Below are positions 16,633 to 25,913 of a DNA stretch of 64,000 nt, piece after piece (position 1 is the stretch's first letter; each line of letters starts with the position of its first letter). The notes beneath the pieces are model-generated. The model ran no database searches, was not told the origin of the DNA, and was given only the letters and a program-made list of their open reading frames with translations. The position numbers were made by a program, and so were the translations under genes. This DNA comes from CBDCUC01 sp965222485 (GTDB taxonomy: Bacteria > Pseudomonadota > Alphaproteobacteria > Rhizobiales > Hyphomicrobiaceae), in the NCBI GenBank assembly GCA_965222485.1, contig CBDCUC010000040.1:248001-312000 (forward strand), given 5' to 3'.

Positions 16633-19548
16633 ATGGAAAAATCGGCCATGGGAAAAGACCTGCAATTGGAGCGTATCGCAAGCACGTCTGTTGCGCACAC
16701 GAATGAGATGCATGACGGCGCCGGCGAAGGGCCTCAACTGACCGAATCGGGTTTGAGCAATGACACGACCACCGAGTCGGGAGAATTGAGCGCGCTATAT
16801 TTTGATGCGCCCTATTTCAAGGGCGAGGCCATGTTCACGGAATTGGCTTCCCGAGCGGCTGAGCACGGCTCGTATGATGAGGCCCGTGTGGCATGGATAG
16901 AGCGGCTCAAGATATTGGTGCAGGATGCGCGGCGTGTTGCAAGAGCGCGTCTTGAGCTTGACGGAGATGGCCGGGCGTGCGCCCACGGGCTGTCAGTCTT
17001 TCAAGATGAGCTTATCCGTCTCATTTACAAACTGACGATCACATTCGCTTGCAAATCCGAGCACGACGCTCAGCCCGACAGCATGGCCATTGTGGCAACG
17101 GGTGGCTATGGCCGCTCGCTTCTTGCGCCCGGTTCGGACATCGATCTGTTGTTCCTTTTTCCCAAGGAGGGTCGAGAGCACGCCGAAAAAATCGCCGAAG
17201 CCATGCTCTACCTGTTGTGGGACATCGGATTCAAAGTCGGACACGCATCCCGCACCATCGATGAGTGTTTGAAGATGGCACAAGCGGACATGACCATTCG
17301 CACGAGCCTACTTGATTCCCGGTTGATCCTTGGCGACCGCACACTGTTCGAAGAGGAGCTGCAGCGCTTCCGTAAAGAGATCGTGAGTTCCTCAACGCGC
17401 GATTTCATCGATGCCAAGATGGTTGAGCGCGACGAGCGTCACCGTCGCTCGGGTGACGCGCGCTATCGCGTCGAGCCGAACATCAAGGATGGCAAGGGTG
17501 GATTGCGCGACCTACACACGCTGCACTGGCTGTCCAACACCATATACGGCGAGGACGTCGGAGAAGCGACTGTGGCGGCGGGAATTTTCACCGAGGAGGA
17601 AGCAGCGACATTCCGTAAATGCGAGGATTTTCTGTGGACCATACGTTGCCATTTGCATTTCCTCACCGGTCGCGCGGAAGAACGCCTGACGTTCGAGTTT
17701 CAGCCGCAGATGGCTGAAAGGCTCGGTTATAAAAAGCACGGCGGACAGCCAGCTGTTGAGCGCTTCATGAAGCACTACTTCCTGGTTGCCAAAGACGTTG
17801 GCGATTTGACCACCTTCTTATGTGCCGCGCTTGAAATCCAGCAGATGAAAACGACACCAGGTTTTTCCCGTTTCCTTCGTCCCAAGACGTGGCGCCCGAG
17901 TTCGAACGTCAAACTATCGAACGACTTCAAGATTGCTAACGACCGCATCGATGTGTCGAGCGACGACGTTTTCGAGCGCGATCCCATCAATCTCATTCGA
18001 CTGTTTGCAGAAGCCGCGAAAGCCAACGCGTTCCTACATCCCAACGCCATCAGGTTGATCCGCCGATCCCTAAGGCTTATCGACTCGCGCGTACGAAAAA
18101 GCAGCGAATCCAATCGGATCTTCTTGGAATTGCTGACAGGCCGCGACGACCCCGCCGACGCCCTGCGCCGCATGAATGATGCTGGTGTTTTGGGTCGATT
18201 TATATTCGCCTTCCGCAAAGTCGTCGGCATGATGCAATTCAACATGTACCACCACTACACGGTCGACGAGCATTTGATCAGAACTGTGGGGATGCTAACC
18301 GATATTGAGCATGGCGGCGCTGCCGACGAGTTACCTTTGTCGACGGAGATCTTTGGAACGATACAAAATCGCAGGGCGCTTTATGTTGCCGCCTTCCTGC
18401 ATGACATTGGCAAAGGGCGCAAAGAGGATCATTCGCTCGTCGGCGCCCGAATTGCACGCAGCCTGTGCCCGCGCCTGGGTCTCACGGCTGCAGAAACCGA
18501 GTTGGTCGCATGGTTGATAGAAGAACATTTGACCATGAGCTTGACCGCGCAGAACAGAGACGTATCAGACCCAAAAACCATCAAGGATTTTGCCGCTGTC
18601 GTAAAGACACAGGAGCGGCTGAAATTGCTGCTGTTGTTGACCGTCGCAGACATCAGAGCGGTTGGCCCGGGCACATGGAACGGCTGGAAGGGTCAACTGC
18701 TGCGTACGCTATATTACGAAACGCAGCAACTCTTGGCCGGCAAACATGCCGAAGAACCTGACAAGGAACGCATCGCAGCGGCACAGGCAACCCTTGCCGC
18801 GGCCTTGCGCAAAGAGGGGTGGAAAGCAAAAAGCATTGATGCCTTTATTGACCGGTTCTATCCCGATTACTGGCTGCGTTTCGATACGGACAGCCACATC
18901 GAGCATGCAGAACTTGCAGCCCGCGCCAGCATCGAAGGAAAAAAACTTGCAATCCATGACAAGACCGATGCGTTCAACGCGGTCACTGAGCTGACGATCC
19001 TGGCGCCCAATCATGCCCGTCTGTTGTCTCTGTTCGCAGGGGCTTGCGCCGCAACGGGCGCAAACATTCTCGGCGCCCAGATTACGACCACGCGCGATGG
19101 ATTTGCACTCGACACCTTCCTCTTGCAGCGCCAGGTGGGCGGCGACGACGACGAGCACCGTCGTGTCATGCGCATCGGCAGCACGATTGAACGGCTACTG
19201 AAAGGTGAAAGCCGTCTCAAGGCTCTGCTTGCCAAGCGGCGCAATGCTGAACATAGGGTTGCGGCATTCTCTGTCGAACCGAAAGTCAGCATCGACAACT
19301 CGCTCTCCGAGCAGTTCAGCGTGATCGAGGTTGCCGGTTTGGACCGGCCGGGCTTGCTTTACGATCTGACGACGGCGCTTGCCGACCTCAATCTCGACAT
19401 CTCGTCTGCGCACGTCTCAACGTTCGGCGAAAAGGCTGTCGACGCGTTCTATGTTACGGACCTTGTCGGTAAGAAAATCTACAGCAGGGAACGGCAGGAC
19501 GCGATCAGGGAACGCCTTGAGCCCGTTCTGCGCGGCGAGGAGAGCTGA
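16633..19548 (+). CDS. glnD: [Protein-PII] uridylyltransferase / uridylyl-removing enzyme GlnD
   Basis: GlnD is the nitrogen sensor that adds UMP to PII proteins when glutamine is low and removes it when glutamine is high. The 971 residues contain a nucleotidyltransferase domain with GGYGRSLLAPGSDIDLLF (about 157-174), an HD hydrolase domain (FLHDIGKGRKEDH, His/Asp near 590) and two C-terminal ACT domains (about 790-870 and 896-970). All expected parts and catalytic residues are visible. A second ATG at 16648 is an alternative start. murJ begins four bases after the stop, suggesting translational coupling. Confidence 0.96.
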   Translation: MEKSAMGKDLQLERIASTSVAHTNEMHDGAGEGPQLTESGLSNDTTTESGELSALYFDAPYFKGEAMFTELASRAAEHGSYDEARVAWIERLKILVQDARRVARARLELDGDGRACAHGLSVFQDELIRLIYKLTITFACKSEHDAQPDSMAIVATGGYGRSLLAPGSDIDLLFLFPKEGREHAEKIAEAMLYLLWDIGFKVGHASRTIDECLKMAQADMTIRTSLLDSRLILGDRTLFEEELQRFRKEIVSSSTRDFIDAKMVERDERHRRSGDARYRVEPNIKDGKGGLRDLHTLHWLSNTIYGEDVGEATVAAGIFTEEEAATFRKCEDFLWTIRCHLHFLTGRAEERLTFEFQPQMAERLGYKKHGGQPAVERFMKHYFLVAKDVGDLTTFLCAALEIQQMKTTPGFSRFLRPKTWRPSSNVKLSNDFKIANDRIDVSSDDVFERDPINLIRLFAEAAKANAFLHPNAIRLIRRSLRLIDSRVRKSSESNRIFLELLTGRDDPADALRRMNDAGVLGRFIFAFRKVVGMMQFNMYHHYTVDEHLIRTVGMLTDIEHGGAADELPLSTEIFGTIQNRRALYVAAFLHDIGKGRKEDHSLVGARIARSLCPRLGLTAAETELVAWLIEEHLTMSLTAQNRDVSDPKTIKDFAAVVKTQERLKLLLLLTVADIRAVGPGTWNGWKGQLLRTLYYETQQLLAGKHAEEPDKERIAAAQATLAAALRKEGWKAKSIDAFIDRFYPDYWLRFDTDSHIEHAELAARASIEGKKLAIHDKTDAFNAVTELTILAPNHARLLSLFAGACAATGANILGAQITTTRDGFALDTFLLQRQVGGDDDEHRRVMRIGSTIERLLKGESRLKALLAKRRNAEHRVAAFSVEPKVSIDNSLSEQFSVIEVAGLDRPGLLYDLTTALADLNLDISSAHVSTFGEKAVDAFYVTDLVGKKIYSRERQDAIRERLEPVLRGEES

Positions 19549-19552
19549 CAGC

Positions 19553-21127
19553 ATGTTGTACCGTTCATTCGCGACGGTCGGCGGTCTCACGATGGTGAGC
19601 CGGGCCCTTGGCTTCATTCGCGACATATTAATTGCCGCCGCCCTGGGCTCCGGTGCCGTCGCGGATGCCTTCTTTGTGGCATTTCGCTTTCCAAATCTGT
19701 TTCGCCGGCTGTTCGGCGAAGGTGCATTTAACGCAGCCTTTGTGCCGCTATTTGCGAAACGTTTGGAAGGCGAGGGTCAACAGGAAGCAACCACTTTTGC
19801 CCAGGAGTCGCTGTCGGTTTTGTTTTCGACACTCGTCGCGTTGTCCATAATAATCATTTTTGCCATGCCGTGGCTCATGGTGCTTCTAGCGCCGGGTTTT
19901 TTGGCCGACACCGACAAATACGACCTTGCCGTTTCATTGAGCCAGATCGCCTTCCCTTATTTGACCTGCATGTCGTTGGTGGCGTTGCTGTCGGGTGTGT
20001 TGAATTCACTGCATCGTTTCTGGGCCGCCGCCGCAGCGCCGATTCTTCTGAATGTTATTTTAATCTCGGCAATCACGCTGGCCATTGTACTTGGCTATGG
20101 AGGGGATCCCACCGCAGGGTATGTTCTGGCGGTTGGCGTTACGCTTGCCGGATTGGCACAGCTGGCAATGCTTTGGATTGCCGTGGCGCGCACCGGCATT
20201 AAGCTCCGCCTGTTGTCCTGGCCACGCTACACAGCGGGCGTGAAAAGGCTGGTCGAGCTCGGGATCCCTGGTCTCATTGCTGGCGGCATAACCCAGATCA
20301 ATATCGTCATCGGCACGATTATCGCATCGCTTCAAGCCGGTGCCGTCTCATATCTTTATTATGCAGACCGGCTTTATCAGCTTCCGCTTGGCATCGTCGG
20401 CGTCGCCGTTGGTGTTGTGCTTTTGCCCGATCTGGCACGCCATCTGCGCGCGGGCGAACGAACTGCAGCACTTGAAAGTCAAAACAGGTCGTTGGAATTT
20501 TCGCTGCTGCTAACGCTGCCTGCAGCCGTCGCACTTGCGGTTGTTGCAATGCCCATTATCCAGGTCCTGTTTGAAAGGGGCGCGTTCAATGCCAGCGATA
20601 CCGCGAATACATCCACCGCGCTAGCTGCATTTGCGATCGGTCTACCTGCGTTCGTTTTGATCAAGGTATTTCAGCCTGCGTTTTTCGCCCGTGAAGACAC
20701 AAAGACACCGATGCGCTATGCGGCAGTCAACATGGTGGTCAATGTGACGCTGTCACTTGCCCTCTTCTATGCGTTTAAGGCTGCAGGTTTCAGGCCACAC
20801 GTCGGCATTGCCTTGGCAACATCAATCGCAGGCTGGTTCAACGCACTCCTGTTGTGGCGCACCGCTGTCCACAGAGGAGATTTCGTCTCAGATGCTCAGC
20901 TGCGGCGTAATCTGCCGCTAATCGCGCTCGCGAGTGTGGTCATGGGGGCCTGTCTTTGGACTGCCGCGCCTTACTTCTCAGCTCATTTGGCTGCCGAGGC
21001 GGGTCTCGCCCACCAGATCGCCGGGCTTACCGTGCTTGTGGCGCTTGGCGTCATTTCGTTTTTCACCGTTGCCATTGCAACGGGCACGGTGAGCTTCCGC
21101 CGGTTTGCCCAGGCGTTCCGGCGTTGA
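19553..21127 (+). CDS. murJ: Lipid II flippase MurJ
   Basis: MurJ moves lipid-linked peptidoglycan precursor across the inner membrane. The 524-residue product is almost entirely hydrophobic, with about fourteen membrane segments. It opens with the family signature YRSFATVGGLTMVSRALGFIRDILIA and shows RLFGEGAFNAAFVP and the PALF-like FQPAFFAREDTKTPMR segment. The start is ATG 19553, four bases after the glnD stop; the frame remains open upstream inside glnD but lacks homology there. Confidence 0.95.
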   Translation: MLYRSFATVGGLTMVSRALGFIRDILIAAALGSGAVADAFFVAFRFPNLFRRLFGEGAFNAAFVPLFAKRLEGEGQQEATTFAQESLSVLFSTLVALSIIIIFAMPWLMVLLAPGFLADTDKYDLAVSLSQIAFPYLTCMSLVALLSGVLNSLHRFWAAAAAPILLNVILISAITLAIVLGYGGDPTAGYVLAVGVTLAGLAQLAMLWIAVARTGIKLRLLSWPRYTAGVKRLVELGIPGLIAGGITQINIVIGTIIASLQAGAVSYLYYADRLYQLPLGIVGVAVGVVLLPDLARHLRAGERTAALESQNRSLEFSLLLTLPAAVALAVVAMPIIQVLFERGAFNASDTANTSTALAAFAIGLPAFVLIKVFQPAFFAREDTKTPMRYAAVNMVVNVTLSLALFYAFKAAGFRPHVGIALATSIAGWFNALLLWRTAVHRGDFVSDAQLRRNLPLIALASVVMGACLWTAAPYFSAHLAAEAGLAHQIAGLTVLVALGVISFFTVAIATGTVSFRRFAQAFRR

Positions 21128-21202
21128 TGTATCCCTCGGCCAGAGAGCCGTTTTGACCTCCCGCGAAAGGAACATTGAGCAAGGGCTTGCGGTTGACATC
21201 GT

Positions 21203-21220
21203 GGCGGGCCATAACCCGCC
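21203..21220 (+). repeat. Perfect 6-bp hairpin in the trpS leader
   Basis: GGCGGG (21203-21208) pairs with CCCGCC (21215-21220) around a CCATAA loop. It lies 115 bases before the trpS start and has no T run. It may be a leader hairpin of trpS, but the function is unknown. Confidence 0.4.
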
Positions 21221-21334
21221 GGATTTAAGTTCTCGCAGCACGCTTGCGCCCCGCTGCACATCAACAACAATGAGACCGGCCAGACCCAACAGATGTTCGT
21301 TCTGGGTGTGGTTCTTTTGATCGAAAGTGAGAAG

Positions 21335-22372
21335 ATGGCATTTCAAGAACGTGTCTTTTCAGGCATGCAGCCCACTGGCAGCCTGCACCTTGGCAACTAC
21401 CTTGGCGCGATGTTGCAGTGGATCGAACTGCAAAAGACGCACGAATGTATTTACTGCGTCGTCGATCTGCATGCCATCACAGTTTGGCAGGACCCAGAAG
21501 AGCTGCGCCAGTCCATCAGGCAGGTGACCGCCGCCTACATCGCAGCCGGGCTCGACCCCAAAAAAAGTATTCTATTCAATCAGAGCCAGGTTGCCGCCCA
21601 CGCTGAGTTTGCGTGGATATTTAACTGCGTCGCACGGCTGGGCTGGCTCAACCGCATGACCCAGTTCAAGGAAAAGGCAGGCAAGGATCGCGAAAACGCG
21701 TCCGTTGGTTTGTTCGCCTACCCCAACTTGATGGCGGCCGATATTCTCGCATATCGTGGCACGCACGTGCCCGTCGGCGAGGACCAGAAGCAACACTTGG
21801 AACTAGCCCGCGACATAGCGCAGAAATTCAACAATGATTTTGCGGAATCCATTCGCGCAAACGGCCATGACGATGGCCTGTTCTTTCCGTTGCCCGAGCC
21901 GGTCATAACCGGTCCAGCGACGCGGGTGATGAGCTTGCGCGACGGCACCAAAAAAATGTCGAAGTCGGATCCATCTGATCTCTCGCGAATAAATCTGACC
22001 GACGACAAGGACGCCATTGCCCGCAAGATCAAGAAGGCGAAAACAGATCCTGATCCTCTGCCGGGAGAGGAAGAGGGCCTTGCTGAGCGTCCCGAGGCAC
22101 AAAACCTCATTGGAATTTTTGCCGCACTGTCGGGCCAGAACAAAGCTGAAGTCCTGACCGATTTCGCCGGTGCACAATTTTCAGACTTTAAAAAGTCGCT
22201 GGCCGAAGTGACCGTTGAGCGCATGGGTGCTCTTAGCGAGGACATCAAGCAAATGATGAATGATACTGCCGAGATAGATCGTATTTTGGCCGACGGTGCC
22301 GAACGCGCCCGTGCAATCGCCGCCCCCATCATTGAAGAAGCCAAGGACGTCATTGGTTTCGTGCGATCGTGA
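21335..22372 (+). CDS. trpS: Tryptophanyl-tRNA synthetase
   Basis: This class I aminoacyl-tRNA synthetase charges tRNA-Trp. The 345-residue product has the HIGH-type motif PTGSLHLGN at 13-21 and the KMSKS motif at about 207-211 (GTKKMSKSDPSD), with normal length for the bacterial enzyme. The ATG at 21335 follows AGTGAGAAG; an upstream in-frame start at 21293 is not supported by homology. The place after murJ and before usp and nfu is the usual Hyphomicrobiales order. Confidence 0.96.
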   Translation: MAFQERVFSGMQPTGSLHLGNYLGAMLQWIELQKTHECIYCVVDLHAITVWQDPEELRQSIRQVTAAYIAAGLDPKKSILFNQSQVAAHAEFAWIFNCVARLGWLNRMTQFKEKAGKDRENASVGLFAYPNLMAADILAYRGTHVPVGEDQKQHLELARDIAQKFNNDFAESIRANGHDDGLFFPLPEPVITGPATRVMSLRDGTKKMSKSDPSDLSRINLTDDKDAIARKIKKAKTDPDPLPGEEEGLAERPEAQNLIGIFAALSGQNKAEVLTDFAGAQFSDFKKSLAEVTVERMGALSEDIKQMMNDTAEIDRILADGAERARAIAAPIIEEAKDVIGFVRS

Positions 22373-22496
22373 AATCCACGCCTTAGCGTCTCCTCAAAAT
22401 GTCGGCTTGTTCCGCGGTACTGCCACGCAGGTGCAACATCACACCTGCGGCATGAAACGGCTTGTCGGTAGTTTTATCCAATGGCAGCATGTCGAC

Positions 22497-23000
22497 ATGG
22501 AAAAGCGCCGATCCTTCGAAGCCGGGCACAACCGGAAATTTCTTCTCATTGTTGATGACAGCGATGAGGTGGAAGCCGCCCTGTATTACTCCGCCAGCCG
22601 AATTGCGCACTCTTCCGGTTCTATCGTGATGTGCTACGTCATCGAGCCGCAACAGTTTCAACACTGGATGGGCGTGCGCCAGGTCCAGTTGGAGGAGGAG
22701 ACGGCGAAGGCCAAGGCTCTGTTTCGTCTGTTCCGTCGCAAACTCAATAATATAGGTTTTGACAATGTGGCTTCCGAAGAACTGATCAAGGAAGGCACCA
22801 AGAGCGAAGCGATTCTGGAGGCCATTGAGTCGGACGTCGACGTGGCAATTCTGGTTCTGGGCGCCGCGATCGATCAAAAAAAGGGTCCAGGCCCGCTGGT
22901 CTCCTCCATTGCGGCTGGCGCAGTTGCCGGTAATTTTCCCATTCCGATCACAATAGTGCCCGGACATCTCGATCTGGAGCAGATCAAGGCCCTGGCATGA
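22497..23000 (+). CDS. Universal stress protein (UspA family)
   Basis: The 167-residue single-domain protein has a Usp fold. It begins with KFLLIVDDSDEVEAALYYS (beta-1 with the nucleotide-binding aspartate) and ends with the GSIAAGAVAGNFPIPITIVPG-like stretch seen as VSSIAAGAVAGNFPIPITIVPG. The strict ATP-binding G-2x-G-9x-G(S/T) pattern is not obvious, so nucleotide binding is uncertain. The ATG at 22497 fits the family start; the frame is open farther upstream into trpS. It lies between trpS and nfu, a conserved neighbourhood, but its role is unknown. Confidence 0.85.
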   Translation: MEKRRSFEAGHNRKFLLIVDDSDEVEAALYYSASRIAHSSGSIVMCYVIEPQQFQHWMGVRQVQLEEETAKAKALFRLFRRKLNNIGFDNVASEELIKEGTKSEAILEAIESDVDVAILVLGAAIDQKKGPGPLVSSIAAGAVAGNFPIPITIVPGHLDLEQIKALA

Positions 23001-23210
23001 GGCGACTTTCAAAGAGTTGATTGGTGGATTTCGGCAGTCCAGGCTCGACTTGCCGGCTAATTTCACTTATATCCTGAACCTAGAACAATTCTAAAGACCG
23101 CCACGGCCCTTGTCCCGGCGGCAGATATCGCTGGTCAGCCAACATCAGGCTCTTTCCGTCGCTGTAATTGCGGTGGTTTGCGGCGATCAACAGAAATGAG
23201 GACGCAAGAA

Positions 23211-23771
23211 ATGTTCATCCAGTCCGAAGCCACGCCCAACCCGGCCACTCTGAAGTTCATCCCGGGAAAGCCCGTTCTGGGAAGCGGCACCGCTGATTTT
23301 CGCGACAAGTCCGACGCATCCGCCTCTCCGCTAGCTACGAGGCTGTTCGATATCGATGGCGTCGATGGCGTATTTTTCGGCTCAGACTTTATTTCCGTGA
23401 CGAAGTCCGATGGCGAATGGCAGCACCTGAAGCCCATGATCCTCGGGGTCATCATGGAACACTACATGTCCGGCACGCCTGTCGTCGACAAAGGTGGTGC
23501 CAACGACGACGAGGTAGGTAACTACGATCCTGCTGATGAAGAGGTTGTTGCAACAATCAAGGAGTTGTTGGAAACGCGTGTCCGCCCCGCTGTCGCGCAG
23601 GATGGCGGCGATATTACATTTTCAGGTTTCCGCGACGGAATTGTGTATTTGCACATGCGCGGCGCGTGCTCCGGCTGTCCGTCGTCCACAGCGACGCTCC
23701 GGCACGGTATCGAAAATCTGCTGCGCCACTTCTGCCCAGAGGTTCAGGAAGTCCAAGCGGTTGCGGCATAA
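23211..23771 (+). CDS. NifU-like iron-sulfur scaffold protein (Nfu)
   Basis: It carries Fe-S clusters to target enzymes. The 186 residues contain an N-terminal Nfu_N domain (MFIQSEATPNPATLKFIPG) and a C-terminal NifU domain with the cluster-binding CxxC at Cys153 and Cys156 (GACSGCPSS). This matches the NfuA/HIRIP5 type common in alphaproteobacteria. The start ATG is preceded by GAGGACG. A clear intrinsic terminator follows at 23827. Confidence 0.94.
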   Translation: MFIQSEATPNPATLKFIPGKPVLGSGTADFRDKSDASASPLATRLFDIDGVDGVFFGSDFISVTKSDGEWQHLKPMILGVIMEHYMSGTPVVDKGGANDDEVGNYDPADEEVVATIKELLETRVRPAVAQDGGDITFSGFRDGIVYLHMRGACSGCPSSTATLRHGIENLLRHFCPEVQEVQAVAA

Positions 23772-23826
23772 GGAGCAACTTGGGGGCGCAGCCGAACCCC
23801 GGGGAATTCTCTGACAAGTATCAGCC

Positions 23827-23856
23827 AAACCCCGCGTTTGCCCGCGGGGTTTCTTA
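23827..23856 (+). terminator. Rho-independent terminator after nfu
   Basis: AAACCCCGCG (23827-23836) pairs perfectly with CGCGGGGTTT (23843-23852) around the loop TTTGCC, and the sequence continues CTTATT. The ten-base stem and T-rich flank support a terminator for nfu. A weaker signal may also act in the opposite direction. Confidence 0.85.
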
Positions 23857-23974
23857 TTGGGAGCGACTTGGTGCATGCTCACTGTTGAGCGTAAGCCATC
23901 TGGCGCTGGTCCCATCCACTGGAGCCAAATTGGGTCCGCAAATTTTTGTCGAAGTCGCGTGAAGGGGGGTAACG

Positions 23975-24568
23975 ATGTCCGCTCAAGAATTAGAGCAAGC
24001 AGCACTCGATCAGCTGTTTTTTTCAGCGCGCTCGTACAACGGTTGGCAAGACCGTGATGTGCCTGATGAGCTGCTTGTACGCCTTGTCGACACTATGAAG
24101 ATGGCACCGACAAGCGCGAATTGCTCACCCGCCCGCCTTGTATTTGTGAAATCTGCCGCGTCCAAGCAACGGCTCAAACCGTTTCTTTCGGACAACAACG
24201 CGGAAAAAACGATGGCGGCTCCCGTTTGCGTCATCGTCGCCCAGGATATGGAGTTTTATGAAAAGCTGCCCAAGCTCTTTCCCCACACGAACGCGCGAAT
24301 GTGGTTTGTCGGCAAGCAAAAGAAGATCGAGGACACGGCATTCAGGAACGCCACACTTCAAGGCGCCTACCTGATCATGGCGGCGCGCGCGCTGGGCCTT
24401 GATTGCGGCCCGATGTCCGGGTTTGATCCGGCTGGCGTCGATTCCGAGTTCCTTTCGGGCACGTCCTACCGCTCAAATTTTCTTTGCAATCTAGGTTACG
24501 GAGATCCTGCTTCGATATTTGACAGGAGCCCGCGCTTCGCATTCGACGAAATGGCGCAGATCATCTGA
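23975..24568 (+). CDS. Nitroreductase family protein, RutE/HadB-like
   Basis: This is a 197-residue FMN-dependent oxidoreductase. It resembles the malonic semialdehyde reductase RutE, with FFSARSYNGWQDRDVPDELL, MKMAPTSANCSPARLVFV and the LIMAARALGLDCGPMSGFDP segment. RutE reduces malonic semialdehyde in uracil breakdown, but no other rut genes are nearby and the family is broad, so the true substrate is uncertain. The start ATG 23975 follows GAAGGGGGG. A perfect hairpin (TTGGCA/TGCCAA, 24569-24583) directly follows the stop but has no T run. Confidence 0.85.
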   Translation: MSAQELEQAALDQLFFSARSYNGWQDRDVPDELLVRLVDTMKMAPTSANCSPARLVFVKSAASKQRLKPFLSDNNAEKTMAAPVCVIVAQDMEFYEKLPKLFPHTNARMWFVGKQKKIEDTAFRNATLQGAYLIMAARALGLDCGPMSGFDPAGVDSEFLSGTSYRSNFLCNLGYGDPASIFDRSPRFAFDEMAQII

Positions 24569-24666
24569 TTGGCAGAATGCCAAACTGATCCTCATGCTGG
24601 CAATCTGGGCACTTGCCCGGATGGTAAGAGTTCAATACCGCCACCCAAGGAGATGGCAGCGCACAT

Positions 24667-25368
24667 ATGAAGATACTGGCATTCGATACGAGCTTTGCAG
24701 CTTGCTCCGCCGCTGTCGGTAGTCTGGGTACGTTCGGCGGCGGCGCTGAGATTTTGGCAGCCCGCTTCGAAGGTATGGAGCAAGGCCATGCTTCGCGTCT
24801 TATGCCGATGATAAAAGAGGTGATGAAAGAGGCGAGGCTTGGATTTGCCGAGCTCGACGGTCTCGCCATTACGTCCGGTCCAGGTACATTCACGGGCACG
24901 CGGATCGCTGTCGCGGCGGCGCGTGCCCTCTCATTGGCAACAGATCTGCCGGTATATGGCGCAACCAGCCTGGCCGTGATGGCGCGGAAAGCGGCAGCCG
25001 GATTGGCAGAAAATGGCGCTGGTCGTGACATTGCTGTTGCGGTGGATGCTCGGCGGGGCCAGTTTTACGTCCAAGTGTTCGCCAACGGAGCTCCGTACGA
25101 CGATCCGCAACTTTTTGATCTTGCAGGCGCAGCCACGAAAATCGCCGAACGGTCCGCAGTTGTCGTCGGCTCAGGCGCGCCAAGCGTTGTTGAAGCTGCT
25201 CAACATCTCGCAAAAAAGATCGACCTCGGCCCAGTGGACCTTCTTCCTGATGCGGCCGACCTTTTGGCCACGCAATGTGAGTTGCTCAATCCCCCAAAAC
25301 CGCTTTACCTTCGACCGGCAGACGCAAAGCCTCAAGCGAAATCGCCAATTGCCCGGATAAGCACATGA
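24667..25368 (+). CDS. tsaB: tRNA threonylcarbamoyladenosine biosynthesis protein TsaB
   Basis: TsaB is the non-catalytic ASKHA-fold partner of TsaD and TsaE in t6A37 tRNA modification. The 233-residue product shows ILAFDTSFAACSAAV at the N-terminus, ITSGPGTFTGTRIAVAAARALSLA and AVDARRGQFYVQVF, all typical of TsaB. Its last base pairs overlap the rimI start (ATGA at 25365-25368), so the two are translationally coupled, the usual tsaB-rimI arrangement. Confidence 0.94.
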   Translation: MKILAFDTSFAACSAAVGSLGTFGGGAEILAARFEGMEQGHASRLMPMIKEVMKEARLGFAELDGLAITSGPGTFTGTRIAVAAARALSLATDLPVYGATSLAVMARKAAAGLAENGAGRDIAVAVDARRGQFYVQVFANGAPYDDPQLFDLAGAATKIAERSAVVVGSGAPSVVEAAQHLAKKIDLGPVDLLPDAADLLATQCELLNPPKPLYLRPADAKPQAKSPIARIST

Positions 25369-25895
25369 GCGTGCCAAACCAAACGAGTGAGGGACCATTC
25401 GGCATCGATCCCAGATTAGTCAGCCTCCTGTGGGCAGATATCGAACGGTCAGGTGAAATTGCTGAGTTACACGCCCAGCTATTCGACCCGCCGTGGGACG
25501 AAGCAGGTGTGCGGGGACTATTGGATAACCCTGGCTCGAGCGCATTGATTGCGAAGGTTCGCGATACGGCCGAAGTCAGCGAAGCGCCGCAACCGCCTGT
25601 CAGCGCCGGATTCATCATTGGACAGATCGCAGCCGACCAGGCGGAAATAATTTCGGTCGGCGTGTTGCCTGAGTATCAAAAACACGGTCTCGGCCGCATG
25701 TTGGTTGAAGGACTTGTGCGGGCATTGCAACGTGCCGAGGTAAAGCGGGTGTTCCTCGACGTTGCGGCCGACAACACCGCGGCTCTGTCGCTTTACTACA
25801 GGCTATGGTTCGAGCAGGTCAGCAGTCGTGCCGGATACTACAAGCGCCAAGACAACACGTCTGTCGACGCACTGGTGTTGTCGCGCGCCATTTGA
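25365..25895 (+). CDS. rimI: Ribosomal protein S18 alanine N-acetyltransferase RimI
   Basis: This is a GNAT-fold acetyltransferase of 176 residues. The acetyl-CoA loop lies in ISVGVLPEYQKHGLGRMLVEGLVRAL, and the C-terminal motif DVAADNTAALSLYYRLWFEQVSSRAGYYKR matches RimI. The usual GF in this last motif is WF, a conservative change. The coupling with tsaB supports the call. In many rhizobia a fur/mur gene follows; here the next gene is the acyltransferase, so that regulator is missing from this position. Confidence 0.88.
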   Translation: MSVPNQTSEGPFGIDPRLVSLLWADIERSGEIAELHAQLFDPPWDEAGVRGLLDNPGSSALIAKVRDTAEVSEAPQPPVSAGFIIGQIAADQAEIISVGVLPEYQKHGLGRMLVEGLVRALQRAEVKRVFLDVAADNTAALSLYYRLWFEQVSSRAGYYKRQDNTSVDALVLSRAI

Positions 25896-25913
25896 AATAT
25901 TTCAATTTGAAGC